Shown: positions 1 to 9,635 of the stretch, piece by piece | How positions within the stretch are numbered: position 1 is the first letter of the stretch | Layout of the letters: every line of letters begins with the position of its first letter | Source of the DNA: Crocodylus rhombifer | Lineage: Eukaryota; Chordata; Crocodylia; Crocodylidae | Reading direction: 5' to 3' | NCBI GenBank assembly: GCA_038503035.1 | Contig: JAVSML010000943.1 | Span: 192,841-256,840 of the forward strand | DNA length: 64,000 nt | Made by a program: the position numbers and the translations under genes | The notes under the pieces: model-generated | Told to the model about the DNA's origin: nothing | Databases searched by the model: none | What the model saw: the letters and a program-made list of their open reading frames with translations, nothing else

Positions 1-323
1 TCTCCACATGACTGGATCTGGCATCACACTGGCCTGACCCCATACGCCCATATCTGACCATGTACCATGCTGACCCTGCATGCCGGCCCAATCCCATGAG
101 ACTGGATCTGACCACACACAGGTGTGATCTGGCATGCAAAGCCATGCTATGCAGGTAATAGGGTTTCCTGTGGGTTTGGAAATTAGGAAGCAAGGGAGCG
201 GCAACTGACACAGACACTGCTCTGCCACCACCAAATTTCTGGATGCTTTGGGAATGCTGTGGGCTGGGTGATGCAACTCCACAGGTCAGATATGACCCAC
301 AAGTTGCTGGTTGAGCACCACTG
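1..323. mobile_element. hAT-type DNA transposon, one end only
   Basis: The segment ends at GAGCACCACTG (313-323); its complement, CAGTGGTGCTC, is a typical hAT terminal inverted repeat. The interior is a G+C-rich, loosely repetitive sequence (repeated CTGGATCTG/GATCTGGCATG words) unlike the A+T-rich DNA after 330. The other end lies before the window. If the end is right, the 8 bases 324-331 (GTCTATAC) are the target duplication and should also occur just before the missing end. No transposase frame is visible, so this is a non-autonomous copy. Recognition of the end is the only evidence. Confidence 0.5.
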
Positions 324-331
324 GTCTATAC

Positions 332-1780
332 TATAGCATTAAATAAAGGTATTCAGCATCACCATGCCTTCTTGAATTTCCTGGATTACAAGTGTTGCTC
401 ATTCATTTACTAACCGCTTAAGAAAATTAAGGAACTAAGTTTGATTCTCACTTTGTTGAAGATCTCTGTGCAATAAAATCATCACTAACGTTTTATTTCG
501 ATGTATTTCTATTTTTTATTGTGAATTGCCTGCTGCAGACAGATTTTCTCAAATATATTCAGCATCCAAAATTATTCACAGAATAATCTCTTACAGAAAC
601 TCCATGTCTACAGATCACTTGCAAATAAAAAGTTGTTACAAAAACACGTAAATTTGAACTATTTCAGATAGCTCTGATTGGTTACTTATATGATAAGACT
701 GGAGGACTGGAATTCTGGGAAATGGTTTTCTAGTAGTTGAGAATAAGAATTCCAAAGTATCTTTTTGTGAATATTCTTTAATATTTGTCATTTTTAAAGA
801 ACTGTTTTCATCATCAATTCCACCAGTAAACCAATTTTCAAGAAAATTTACCTATAGTGTTTCAAAATCTGAGCAAATATTCCAGGAAAATGTTGTTCAG
901 CCAGCTGTTATGGTTGTTATAATGCTAGTGTTATAACACTACTGTCTACCCCTAGACAGCCATAAAATCCATTTAAATCATATGATCATAGTTTTTGCTA
1001 CTTTTCATGTTTAACTTTCTTTAATCACACTAATCAGCCCACAAGTATGCCTTAGCCTTTTTCTGCATTTTTGGAAAGTTAATATCTTTAGAATAAAAGC
1101 CACTGATAGATATACTGTAGAAAATAATATTTTACTTCCACTGTCAACATCAACCTTAGACTTCAATTAGCCAAGAATCATAATTTCTCAGATATGTAGT
1201 TTTATTGTTGTTGAAACAGCTAGAGTTGAAAGATTACGTGACTGAATAAATCACTACTTGAAATAAAAAAAGGATGATGAAGCTTTACATTTTAACAGGA
1301 GGATAAAAAAGTGCAAGGTCTACACTTCTAAAATGGAAAATGAAACAAATACTTATAATGCTCCACAATGCTAATACGCTATAATTCTTTTCTGTAAGAG
1401 ATCAAAACATGTTTGATGTTGCTTTTATGACATAAACTCTCTATGTTATTATACTACAATAATAATAATAATAGACTATATTTTCAGGCAGAAAACTATA
1501 TAGAATATCAGGTTCAAATAACAGTCATTATTCATTTTAAAGCAACTTTACTTTATATCTGAGTTTTATATAAGGTTCTTCAGTCATAAATACCCATACA
1601 ATCCCCACTTGGCAGCTGACAAACCTATCCCATCTGTCCATTATTAACAGCAGTAAAACAGGTCTATGTTCAGTAAAATATCAAGGGTATGTTATATTCT
1701 TCCAGAGGTCCCTTTCAGAAGGAATAATGTTAGCTCAAGACAACATCCAAGAATTGTATTCAAACACTGCAATTTCAACT
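332..1780. other. A+T-rich non-coding stretch, no gene seen
   Basis: I see no open frame of note, no RNA gene and no repeat that I recognise, apart from a short AAT run near 1459-1473. It looks like old single-copy intergenic or intronic DNA. Confidence 0.6.
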
Positions 1781-1820
1781 TTAAATTGGGCTTTAAAGTA
1801 GGTTTGCCAGGGGATGGAGA

Positions 1821-1870
1821 CCAAAGCCCTGAGATAAGTGAGGAAACAATCACTTACCTCAGGGCTTTGG
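1821..1870. repeat. Near-perfect 21-bp hairpin in CR1 linker
   Basis: Left arm 1821-1841 and right arm 1850-1870 are reverse complements with one mismatch (A at 1834 against C at 1857), separated by an 8-base loop. The left arm is ordinary CR1 sequence; the right arm is its inverted copy. This suggests a templated inversion during reverse transcription or repair rather than an ancestral hairpin. Confidence 0.85.
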
Positions 1871-2099
1871 TGATATGGAGGAAGCACAAGCAAGAATGGA
1901 CAATAGGGGAGGCATTCTTATTCTTCCTAAGAAAGTAGGACTACCTCAGATGTCTCTACACAAATGAACAGAGCCTGAGAAACAAGCAGGAAGAATTGGG
2001 AGTCCTCACACAGTCATGGAAGTATGATGTGATTGGACTAACAGATGCTTGGTCAGATAGCCCACATGACTAGAGTACTGTCATGCATGGGTATAAACT

Positions 2100-2351
2100 G
2101 GGTGTGTCTACATGAGACACTTACTGTGCATTAGCCTAATAATACCACACAGTAGCGTGATGGTTAAAAATCATGCTAATAGCCTATTGCACAGTGTTAT
2201 TAGGTTAATGCGCAGTAAGCATCACAAAATAACCATGTGCTGGCACTAATGCACAATAACTGTAGTTACTGTGCATTTAGTTGGCACTTTATTAAGCAAG
2301 TGCTAAACTAAATGCACAATATCTAAGTCGCATGAACATATAGACATGCCC
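2100..2351. mobile_element. MITE with 3-bp target duplication (ACT), inserted in CR1
   Basis: The ends are inverted repeats: GGGTGTGTCTACATG at 2100 and the complement of CATATAGACATGCCC at 2351. Flanking ACT at 2097-2099 and 2352-2354 is a 3-bp target duplication. Removing the element and one ACT rejoins a normal CR1 sequence (GGTATAAAC to TGTTCAGGAAGG). A large internal inverted repeat (about 2122-2149 against 2193-2220) makes it a foldback. The 3-bp duplication resembles PIF/Harbinger but the target is not TWA, so the superfamily is unsure. Non-coding. Confidence 0.8.
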
Positions 2352-2618
2352 ACTGTTCAGGAAGGACAAGCACAGGAGAAGAGGTGGAGGAGTATGTTAA
2401 ACAACTGTATGATTGCTCCAAGGTACCATGTGAAACTGAAGACAGGCCTATTGTAAGTTTGTGGGCTAGACCCAGAGGGGAGAGTAACAGAGAAGATGCT
2501 ATGGTGAGTGTCTGCTAGAGACTACAAGACCAGGAGGGTGAGATGGCTGAAACTTTTTTCAAACCTCTAGCAGAAGTTTCTTGATCACAGACCCTGGTTC
2601 TCCTTGAGGACTTCAATC

Positions 2619-3615
2619 ATAGAATAATAGAAAATTAGGGTAGGACACAGAAAATCATGTAGTCTACCCCCTGCTCAAAGCAGGACCATCCCCAAAGAAG
2701 ATCAGCCCAGCCAAGGTATGTCTAGCTGGGTCTTAAAAACCTCCAAGGATGGAGAGCCCACAACCTCTCTGAGTAACCCGTTCTAGTGCTTAACTACCCT
2801 CCTAGTGAGAAAGTTTGTCCTAGCATCTAACCTAAACTTCTCTTGCTGTACCTTTAGACCATTGGTCCTTGTTCTGTCATCCACCACCACTGAGAACAGT
2901 CTAGCCTCATCTTCTTTCAAAGGCTGCTTCAGGTAGTGAAAGGCTGCTATTAAATCCCCTCTCAATCTTCTCTTGCCTAGACTATGGGCACTTGTATGTA
3001 GTAGGGTTTTAATCCCCAAGGTTTTATTTTATGCCCCCTAAATATAAACCATGGATTTTTAACTAAAACCCACAATTTCAATTTTTCTGTCATGTTATGG
3101 CAATGGACCCTATCCTTTGAGCCTGATGACCCAACTGGTTTTCTATCCACCTTACAGTCCATTCATCCAACCCATACTTCCTAATCTTGCCTGTGAGAAT
3201 GTTGCAGGAGACTGTATCAAAAGCCTAGCTAAAGTCATGGTATATCACATCCACTCTACTACCTGCAAAGGAAATCATCTTATCATAAAAGATAAGCAGG
3301 CTGGTCAGGTATGACTTGCCCTTGGTAAATTCATGCTGACTTTCTAATCACTTTCTTCTCCTCCAAGTGCTTAGACATGGATTCCTTGAGGACCTTCTCC
3401 ATAATTTTTCCAGGGGCGGAGGTAAGGCTGATTCTTCTGTACTTCCCTGGATCCTCCTTTTTTCCTTTCTTAAAGACGGACACTATATTTGCCTCTTTCC
3501 AATAATCCAGGATTTCTCCTGATCTCCATGCACTTTTAAAGATAATAGCCAAAAGCTTTGAAATCACACTGGCCAGCTCCCTCAGCATCCTTGGGTGCAT
3601 TACATCTGGCCCCAT
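2619..3615 (-). mobile_element. CR1 LINE 3' half: reverse transcriptase pieces and 3' end
   Basis: Read on the minus strand, it runs from the RT fingers (GPDVMHPRMLRELASV, then FKKGKKEDPGKYRRISLTS, at 3615-3400) to the RT C-terminus and the CR1 3' end at 2619, where the plus strand reads CATAGAATAATAGAAAATTA. Central RT sequence, including the FADD catalytic box, is missing between about 2990 and 3125 (join at about 2985-3010), so the copy carries an internal deletion. It sits head-on against the CR1 fragment ending at 2618. It is dead: there are several stops. Confidence 0.88.
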
Positions 3616-4474
3616 GAACTTGTACAGATCCAGATGGGTGGGGTGCGTGCGAAGAGAAGTGGGGTGTGTAGATGTATGGGGCTTGTGGGTGTGGGTTTAT
3701 GGAGGGATTTAGAGGGCCACCACACACCTGCCCCCTCACACCTTCTGCAGCACACAGCCCCCCGCACTGGCGGCAGCAGCCAGACAGGCCATCAGGGCCA
3801 TTGCTCACTGCAGACATAGCCTTGCAGTGGCACAGCACACCCTGACCCAAGGTCTGTACATAGCGATCAGACCCAACCCGGCCCAGCCCTGCCTGGCCTG
3901 CCCAGCTTTGAAAAGGACCAGAATGGCTCTTGCTACCACCCACTGCATGTGTTAGGCCAAGCCAGGTCCTGCTTCCAAATCCTGCTTCCAAGTGCCCCAC
4001 AGGCAGTCAGGCCAGGCTGGATCCATGGAGGCATGACCTGACCCAGCTTGACCAAGGCCCCTGTGTGCGGTACCAGGACTCTGGGTGACACCTAGAGCAG
4101 CCTGGTTCTGCTTGAAGGCTCACAGCCTCAGGCCAGGCCCATGCTCTGCGGCACAGGCACTGCTGGGTCTCAGGTGGCCAGAGCTGCTCTGCACCACTGG
4201 GGGGCTCTACCAGCAGTGGGCCCTGAGCTCCTGATGGCTGCTGCTGTGGAGGGGGCTGTGTGCTATCCACCTCTGCTATCAGTGTCCTCCACCCCTACAA
4301 TCTCCCCTGAACACCTACATTTCCCCCCACACAATCTCCCTTACCCCCACATCCCTACTTACCTGGGATGGCACTGGGTCTGGGTCACTGCTGCAGCCTC
4401 ACCCCACTCCTATTTGCCCCAGCACATTGAAGCAGGATGCTGGGGCAGCAGGGGAAGGGGGCAGGCATAGATAC
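3616..4474. other. G+C-rich block of unknown origin
   Basis: About 0.85 kb rich in CTGGC/GGCAGC words between two CR1 pieces. Open frames exist on both strands (for example 3536-4000 minus and 4141-4470 plus), but they overlap each other and have low-complexity Pro/Gly/Ser/Cys composition, as expected by chance at high G+C. I see no inverted ends or target duplication. It may be the inside of a DNA transposon or an LTR. Confidence 0.4.
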
Positions 4475-4988
4475 AATCTGGCTTGGTGTAATCTGGGCAC
4501 ACCACTACAGAAAGGATGCAAATTGGAGAGAGTCCAGCAGAGGGCAACGAAAACAGTGAGGCAGCTGGGGGACAGGATTTATGAGGAAAGACTGCGGGAA
4601 CTGGGCATATTTAGTCTAGAGAAGAGAAGGCAGAGGAGGGATTTAATAGCAGTCTTCAACTACCTGAAGTGAGGGTTCAAAAGAGGATGGAGCTGGACTG
4701 TTCTCAGTGGTGGCAGATGACAGAACAAGGAACAATGGTCTCAAGTTGCAGAAAGGGAAGTTTAGGTTAGATACTAGGAAGGATTTTCTTACTAGGAGGG
4801 CAGTAAAAACCTGGAACAGGTTACCCAGAGAGGTGGTTGAAGCTCCCTCTTTGGAGGTTTTCAAAACCTGGCTAGACAAAGCTTTTACTGGGATGATCTA
4901 GTTGGAGATAGTCCTGCTTTGAGCAGGGGGTTGGACTAGATGACATCTTGGGGTCCTTTCCAACCCTAACCTTCTATGATTCTATGAC
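4475..4988 (+). mobile_element. CR1 LINE 3' end (RT C-terminus and 3' tail)
   Basis: Two frames carry the CR1 ORF2 C-terminal region: [16 protein letters not shown], then [17 protein letters not shown] up to 4672, then DDRTRNNGLKLQKGKFRLD and TRRAVKTWNRLPREVVEAPS to 4901. The 3' UTR follows (GAGCAGGGGGTTGGACTAGA), ending in TTCTATGATTCTATGA at 4972-4987, the CR1 terminal repeat. It is 5'-truncated and frameshifted. The 5' edge is not exact. Confidence 0.93.
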
Positions 4989-5249
4989 CCAGCCTCCAGT
5001 TGCTTCATAAGGCTGCTTTTTTTCAGCGGGTTCAGCCTGCACCATGAGTTTTCAGCCTGCACTGCTTTTTTCAGCAGGTTTTGTTTGTTTGTTTGTTTTG
5101 GGGTTTGAAGGGGTTTTTTTGATACTGGTATTTCCAGGTATCAAATTTAGAGTCTGCACTGACCTTTTTTTAGTTCCCAGAGTGTCTCATGTCATCTCAA
5201 ATTTCTTTGAGACACTGCAACAGGCATGTGCACACGTCTGGATGCACCA
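4989..5249. other. Short unclassified stretch with simple repeats
   Basis: Contains a doubled TTCAGCCTGCAC word (about 5030-5061) and a TTTG run near 5081-5100. No gene was recognised. Confidence 0.4.
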
Positions 5250-6497
5250 AATGGCTTTTCACCTCAGTCTTCATATGCAAGGTCATATCCCATATGCACC
5301 TAACAGCATAGTTTGGGGTGGAAGTGAGCAGCCAACAGTGGTGAAAGAAGAGGTTAGGGACTATTTATAAGGCTGGACATGTAAAAGTCCATGGGCCTGG
5401 ATGAGATGCACCTGAGGGTGCTGAGGCGATTGGCTGATGTGATTGCAGAGCCACTGGCCATCATCTTTAAAAACTCATGGAGATTGGGAAAGGTTCTGGA
5501 TGATTGGAAAAGAGCAAATATAGTGCCCATTTTTAGGAAAGGAAAAACGAGCATCCAGGAAACTACAGACCGGTCAACCTCGCTTCAGTCCCTGGAAAAT
5601 TATGAAGCATGTCCTCAAGGAATTCATGTCTAAGCACTTGAAAGAGAAGAAGGAAACTAGGAACAGTCAGGATGGATTCACCAAGGGCAAGTCATACCTG
5701 ATCAACATAATTGCTTTCTAGGATGAGATGACTGGCTCTGTGGATGCAGGGAGATCAGTGGATGTGGTATACATTGATTTTAGCAAGGCTTTAGCTACAG
5801 TCCCCCACATCCTTCTGACAGGTGAGCTAGGGAAGCATGGGTTGGATGAATGGACTATAAGGTGGAAAGAAGATTGACTGGATTATCAGATTCAGAGGGT
5901 AATAATGGCTCAATGTCTCGTTGGCAATCAGTATCAAATAGAGTGGTTTTGTTCAATGTCTTCATCAACAACCTGGTAGATGGCATAGAGTGCACCCTCA
6001 GCAAATCTGCAGATGACACCAAGATGAGGGGAGTAGTAGATATGTTGGAGGGTAGAACTGGGATTCACAGTGACATAGACAAATTGGAGGACTGAGATAA
6101 AAGAAATCTCATGAGGTTCAACAAGGACAAGTGCAGACTCCTTCACTTAGGACAGAAAAATCCAATGCACTGGTACAGGCTGGGGGCTGACTGGATAGGC
6201 AGCAGCCCTGAAGAAAAGGACCTGGGGGTTACAGTGGACAGTAAGATGAAAATGAGCCAACAGTGTGCCCTTGTTGCCAAGAAGGCTAATGGCATACCGG
6301 GCTGCTTTGGGAGGAGTGTTGTCCCTTCTGTTTCATCACTGGTTAGGCCACATCTGGTGTCCTGTGTCCAGTTTTGGTTCCCTCACTATAGAAAGGATGT
6401 GGACAAATTGGAGAGAGTCCAGCAGAGGGAAAGAAAAATGGTGAGGGGGATGGGGCACATGATTTAGGAGGAAAGACTGGGGGAACTGAGCTTATTG
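5250..6497 (+). mobile_element. CR1 LINE fragment: reverse transcriptase domain
   Basis: The order of CR1 RT blocks is intact across several frames: GLDEMHLRVLRRLADVIAEP (5391), IVPIFRKGKTS (5520), the SKA block (5780), VLFNVFINNLVDGIECTLS (5946), [16 protein letters not shown] (the FADD catalytic box with F changed to S), KDKCRLLHLGQKNP (6123), EKDLGVTVDSKMKMSQQCAL (6215), and SLVRPHLVSCVQFWFPHY (6339-6390) with DKLERVQQ. Both RT Asp residues of the box remain, but frameshifts and stops kill the copy. It stops at 6497 in the middle of the C-terminus. About 300 bp of expected CR1 are missing before its likely 3' end at 7031. Confidence 0.9.
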
Positions 6498-7030
6498 AAC
6501 ATTGGTACACGTGACAGTCATCACAATGTACATGTGATAAAAATGTAACTTGTGTGGCTTAATGGCATCATGCATTACACATGAACCAGTTTTGGGAGTT
6601 TTAAATAACTTTGCATCATTGCAAACTAAATTACAAACTGTGAAGTGCAACGATGAAGCTGTCAGCTCACCCCCCCACCCCTGTCTGCAGGAAAGGTGGG
6701 CAGGCTCTGCAGAAAAAAAGGATCAGGCTTCTTGCCACTTTTGCCTTCAGCAGATGCCTGGCTGCTGCAGGTACCTGTTTAAGGAAGAAGCAGCAAGGGG
6801 CCAGACCTGTTTTTGTTTTTGCGGAGCCTGCCTGCTTCTCCCGTAGCTGGGGGCAGAGGGGTGAGCTGCTGGCCAGCTGAGTGGCCCCTGAGCTGCAGGG
6901 GGCCCCAGTCCTTCCCTCCAGTGCAGCAACACCCCTCAGGGCTGCCTGGGTGCGGTGCTAGTGGGCCAGGTGCTGCCCTAGCTCAAAGGCAGCACCCAGC
7001 CTGATCCAACTGTTCCCTGAGCTTTGTTTG
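6498..7030. other. Unclassified insert replacing CR1 sequence
   Basis: An A+T-rich part (to about 6655) is followed by a G+C-rich part (6660-7020). CR1 is present on both sides, but the piece in between is not CR1 and about 300 bp of CR1 are lost, so this is a replacement or complex rearrangement rather than a clean insertion. No target duplication was found. The short overlapping frames look spurious. Confidence 0.45.
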
Positions 7031-7118
7031 CGATAGTTCTGCTTTGAGCAGGGGGTTGGACTAGATGTCCTCCTGAGGTCCCTTTCTACCCTCATTTTCT
7101 GTGATTCTATGAATTCTA
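7031..7118 (+). mobile_element. CR1 3' terminal fragment
   Basis: GAGCAGGGGGTTGGACTAGA at 7047-7066, then the CR1 3' UTR ending in TGTGATTCTATGAATTCTA near 7100-7118. It is probably the 3' end of the CR1 at 5250-6497. Confidence 0.85.
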
Positions 7119-7587
7119 GGAGTTTAAAACTCAGCTCCTGATAATCAGAATACTGTTCCGAGTACCACACTATAGGTGAGACCGCTGTTCATTCAAAATA
7201 GCCAGTAAAAGGAAGTGGTGTCGCTACAATAAGAGACATCTGTAATCTCATATTACTGAGGAATAGCACTGTTCTAGAACTGGTCTTTTTGGTTGGAGGG
7301 AGAGTGAGAAGTAAATATTACGTTTTAGGCCTCGAAAGATTTCCAGCTGTCTCTCACAATTCTCTCTTTGACTTTTTGTGTCTTTCCCATGTATGGAAAC
7401 ACCCTTCCTGATCTGATCTGTTATTCCACTACCTGTTTTAAATACAAATCCTGCAAGACCCTCCTCCACAATGCTTAACAGGGATCCTGGTTTTCTCTGA
7501 TTTTTAAAAATCCCCAATTTTCAGTTTAAAAAAGTCACCCCAAATCCACATTTTTCCATAATTAAAATGAAACACCACTATATGTGT

Positions 7588-7882
7588 TCTAATATTATAA
7601 AAGCCTAAGTCTGTCTGTCTGTCTGTCTGTCCATAACTTGTTATTCACGCTGTGATTGGCTGTCAAACAGTCAATCAGAGTGCAAAGAAGCATTCTGGCA
7701 GAAGGCAGCCCGCCGCTGATGGTGGGGACACAGGGGCGGAGCAGGGGCGCAAGGGGGGAGCATGCCCAGACCCCAAGCAGGAGGGAAGGGGGAGCAGACC
7801 TGGATGGAGGGCAGGGCCCAGAGCTCTGTCACCACCCGCTTCCCCCCCACTTTGTCATTCTTGACCGGCAATTGGCTAGTAT
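7588..7882 (+). mobile_element. Possible Helitron-like core inside the inverted-repeat element
   Basis: Starts TCTAATATTATAAAAGCCTA, passes a GTCT microsatellite and a GATTGGCTGTCAAACAGTCA stretch, and ends near TTGGCTAGT. Helitrons begin TC and end CTRR without a target duplication, which fits loosely. The A+T-rich arms on each side belong to another element. No Rep/helicase is coded, so it would be a non-autonomous copy. Helitron identity is a guess from the ends. Confidence 0.3.
7609..7631. repeat. GTCT microsatellite
   Basis: Six near-perfect GTCT units in a row at the left part of the core module. Confidence 0.9.
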
Positions 7883-7993
7883 CTATATATTAGTGGTGTT
7901 TCATTTTAATCATGGGAAAATGTGGATTTGGAGTTACGTTTTTTAAAACCAAAAATTGGGGATTTTTTAAACCAGAGAAAACCAGGATCCCTG

Positions 7994-9037
7994 TTTATAA
8001 AGACTGTGACCCAATAGTGATATTTATTCTAGCTCATATGTCACTGTTGTGCAGACAATATTAAAGTAACCCTTTTTATCTAACCTAGATACTGAAGTTC
8101 ATGCTATCCAAATATTTAACAGGTCTCCTCAGAAGAACAGGAGTGAACTGACTTGGGTTTAAGAGATCAGTAATGCTGATACAGAAAGATATGCATAAAT
8201 GGAACGCGTTAAACCTTTAAATGCAATGAGATTTGTTTATTTGATCACTTCTAATATACATTGACCAGATTTGGGAGTAACTGTAATTATACTAATTTAT
8301 AACAGCTGAAGTTCTGCATCAGAGTTGGCAGTCTCATGGTTAAATTGGATCAATATTTACTCCTGAATTGCTCCTGAAGGCATTGTGGCCGGTCTTGGCT
8401 TTTTCTTCATTTACAGCTGAGTCATCAGCTGTAAGAATTTCTCCCTCACATAGACTCCAGCATCATTATTCATGCTTTTGCTATTTGGATGCTAGTTTAC
8501 TGCAGTGCACTGTATGGGTTTAAAGTTGTGTTTTAACATATTAGGAAAACAGCAGAGATCTCACACAATTTCTTACCTAAAACAAACCTATTTATAATCC
8601 ATTCTATTGGAATAAAGATGTCTTCTCCGTTTAGTGATCAGAGGTCATATTTTCTTGTTGAACTGAGACTCTATAGCTTTGGATTCCGTTTTGTTGCCAG
8701 TGGAAATCAGGACTCACACAACAAAGTTAGTGAAATTACCTTTAAGTGAAAGTAATGTAAGAAATGAACCAGACCTACAATATTTACTTATGATCTCTTT
8801 AGGCATAATATTGTTTAAAATGCATTGTTAATTAGAACACTTACTAAAAGTCACTTGTAATAAATAAAATGTGTCCAAGAAGTAAATTTGGCAAGTTTTC
8901 CATGCTTATAACAAGACTTCTAGTTGAAGGCAATCTGGTCTATGAAGCTGATGGTATAGGACCAAAATACTTGAGATGGTTATCACTGGATCGTTCTTAC
9001 TGAGTATTTTTGGTTTCTAAGGGTATGTCCCATGCTC
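7994..9037. other. A+T-rich non-coding DNA with an E-box/AP-1 palindrome
   Basis: I recognise no repeat or gene. The stretch 8320-8540 is less A+T-rich and non-repetitive. It holds the palindrome at 8411-8434 and looks like possible regulatory DNA. Confidence 0.45.
8411..8434. promoter_or_regulatory. 24-bp palindrome: E-box, AP-1 site, E-box
   Basis: A perfect 10-bp inverted repeat (8411-8420 and 8425-8434) around GTCA. It contains CAGCTG (an E-box of the MyoD/Tcf12 type) twice and TGAGTCA (the AP-1 consensus) across the centre. Binding is inferred from consensus only. Confidence 0.35.
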
Positions 9038-9040
9038 TTA

Positions 9041-9632
9041 GGCTGAGTACAGACAGTCAAAAAGCCCAAGGTTGAATTGATTCAGTCTTTGCAGGTTAAT
9101 CTAAACTTCACAGATTAAACTGAAACAAAAGTCAACAGACATTTACCTTTGATTCAGGAAATACAGCCACATGCTTACAATGACTCAAGCCAGAAGCTGG
9201 AGGCAGCTAGAGCATGGCTCTCTGTTTGTTCACTTCCTCTTCCTGCTGCCCCATGAGGTCCTTGGGATTTGTGGTTCACACTTACAGTAGCCGGATTCTG
9301 CAGAGGTAAGCCAGCCCTCACTGCTCCAGCTATGGAGCAGAGGGGAAGACCTATCTCTTCTCTCTGGAGCAAGCAGCACAGCCCAGCTCAAGGCTGGAAA
9401 ACATGCTGGGATATTATAATTTATTTTGAACCAGAAAGGGGTCTAGGACAGAGTTTTATAAAGTGGTTTGACCCAAATCAGTTAAGTGTGATACTACATT
9501 TAACCAGGTTTATCATAAACCAGTTTCAGACATTTTGAAACTGGTCTATGCGCACTGAACATCTGTTCTGTTACAGGTTTAAACCAGTTTCAGAACACTT
9601 AAAATGGTTAAGTGTAACTTCTGTACCTAGCC
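9041..9632 (+). mobile_element. PIF/Harbinger-like non-autonomous transposon, copy 1
   Basis: The ends are GGCTGAGTACAGAC (9041) and the complement of TCTGTACCTAGCC (9632). TTA flanks both sides (9038-9040, 9633-9635), the 3-bp TWA duplication typical of PIF/Harbinger. The interior has an AAACCAGTTT-rich right part and a G+C-rich middle with GAGGTCCTTGGGATTTG. It has no coding capacity. Related copies lie at 39824-40625 (inverted), 49773-50545 and, as an end fragment, 54345-54430. I use the 5' end shared with copy 3 as plus. Confidence 0.7.
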
Positions 9633-9635
9633 TTA

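Larger units (their letters stand above)
1781..2618 (+). mobile_element. CR1 LINE fragment: ORF1 end, linker and 5' part of ORF2 endonuclease
   Basis: Begins with the CR1 ORF1/ORF2 junction (GGGCTTTAAAGTAGGTTTGC at 1788-1807, related to the GGCTTTAAACTAGG-type stop region of ORF1). It then enters the endonuclease (APE-type) part of ORF2: the CLYTNEQSLRNKQEE-like start near 1950-1995, TDAWS near 2042, and an LEDFN-like active-site block at 2602-2617 where CR1 normally has GDFNHPD. Stops and frameshifts make it a pseudogene. It is interrupted by a 252-bp MITE (2100-2351) and ends abruptly against an oppositely oriented CR1. CR1 ORF2 nicks target DNA and reverse-transcribes the element RNA in the nucleus; this copy cannot. 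Confidence 0.85.
7479..7993. mobile_element. DNA transposon with about 105-bp terminal inverted repeats
   Basis: The left arm 7479-7583 begins CAGGGATCCTGGTTTTCTCT and the right arm 7886-7993 ends with its complement. The arms match along most of their length with scattered mismatches (…AAATCCACATTTT…, …AAAATGAAACACCACTA…). The CAGGG start suggests hAT, but the flanking 8-mers (7471-7478 and 7994-8001) match poorly, so superfamily and exact edges are unsure. The centre is a different, G+C-rich module with a GTCT run. Confidence 0.65.

Noticed and set aside
1821..1870. microRNA precursor
   Set aside because: The stem is about 21 bp with a short loop, shorter than typical precursors, and one arm is plain CR1 sequence.
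4427..6467. CR1 frames as active reverse transcriptase genes
   Set aside because: Frames are split by stops and shifts, pieces are missing, and the catalytic box is changed.
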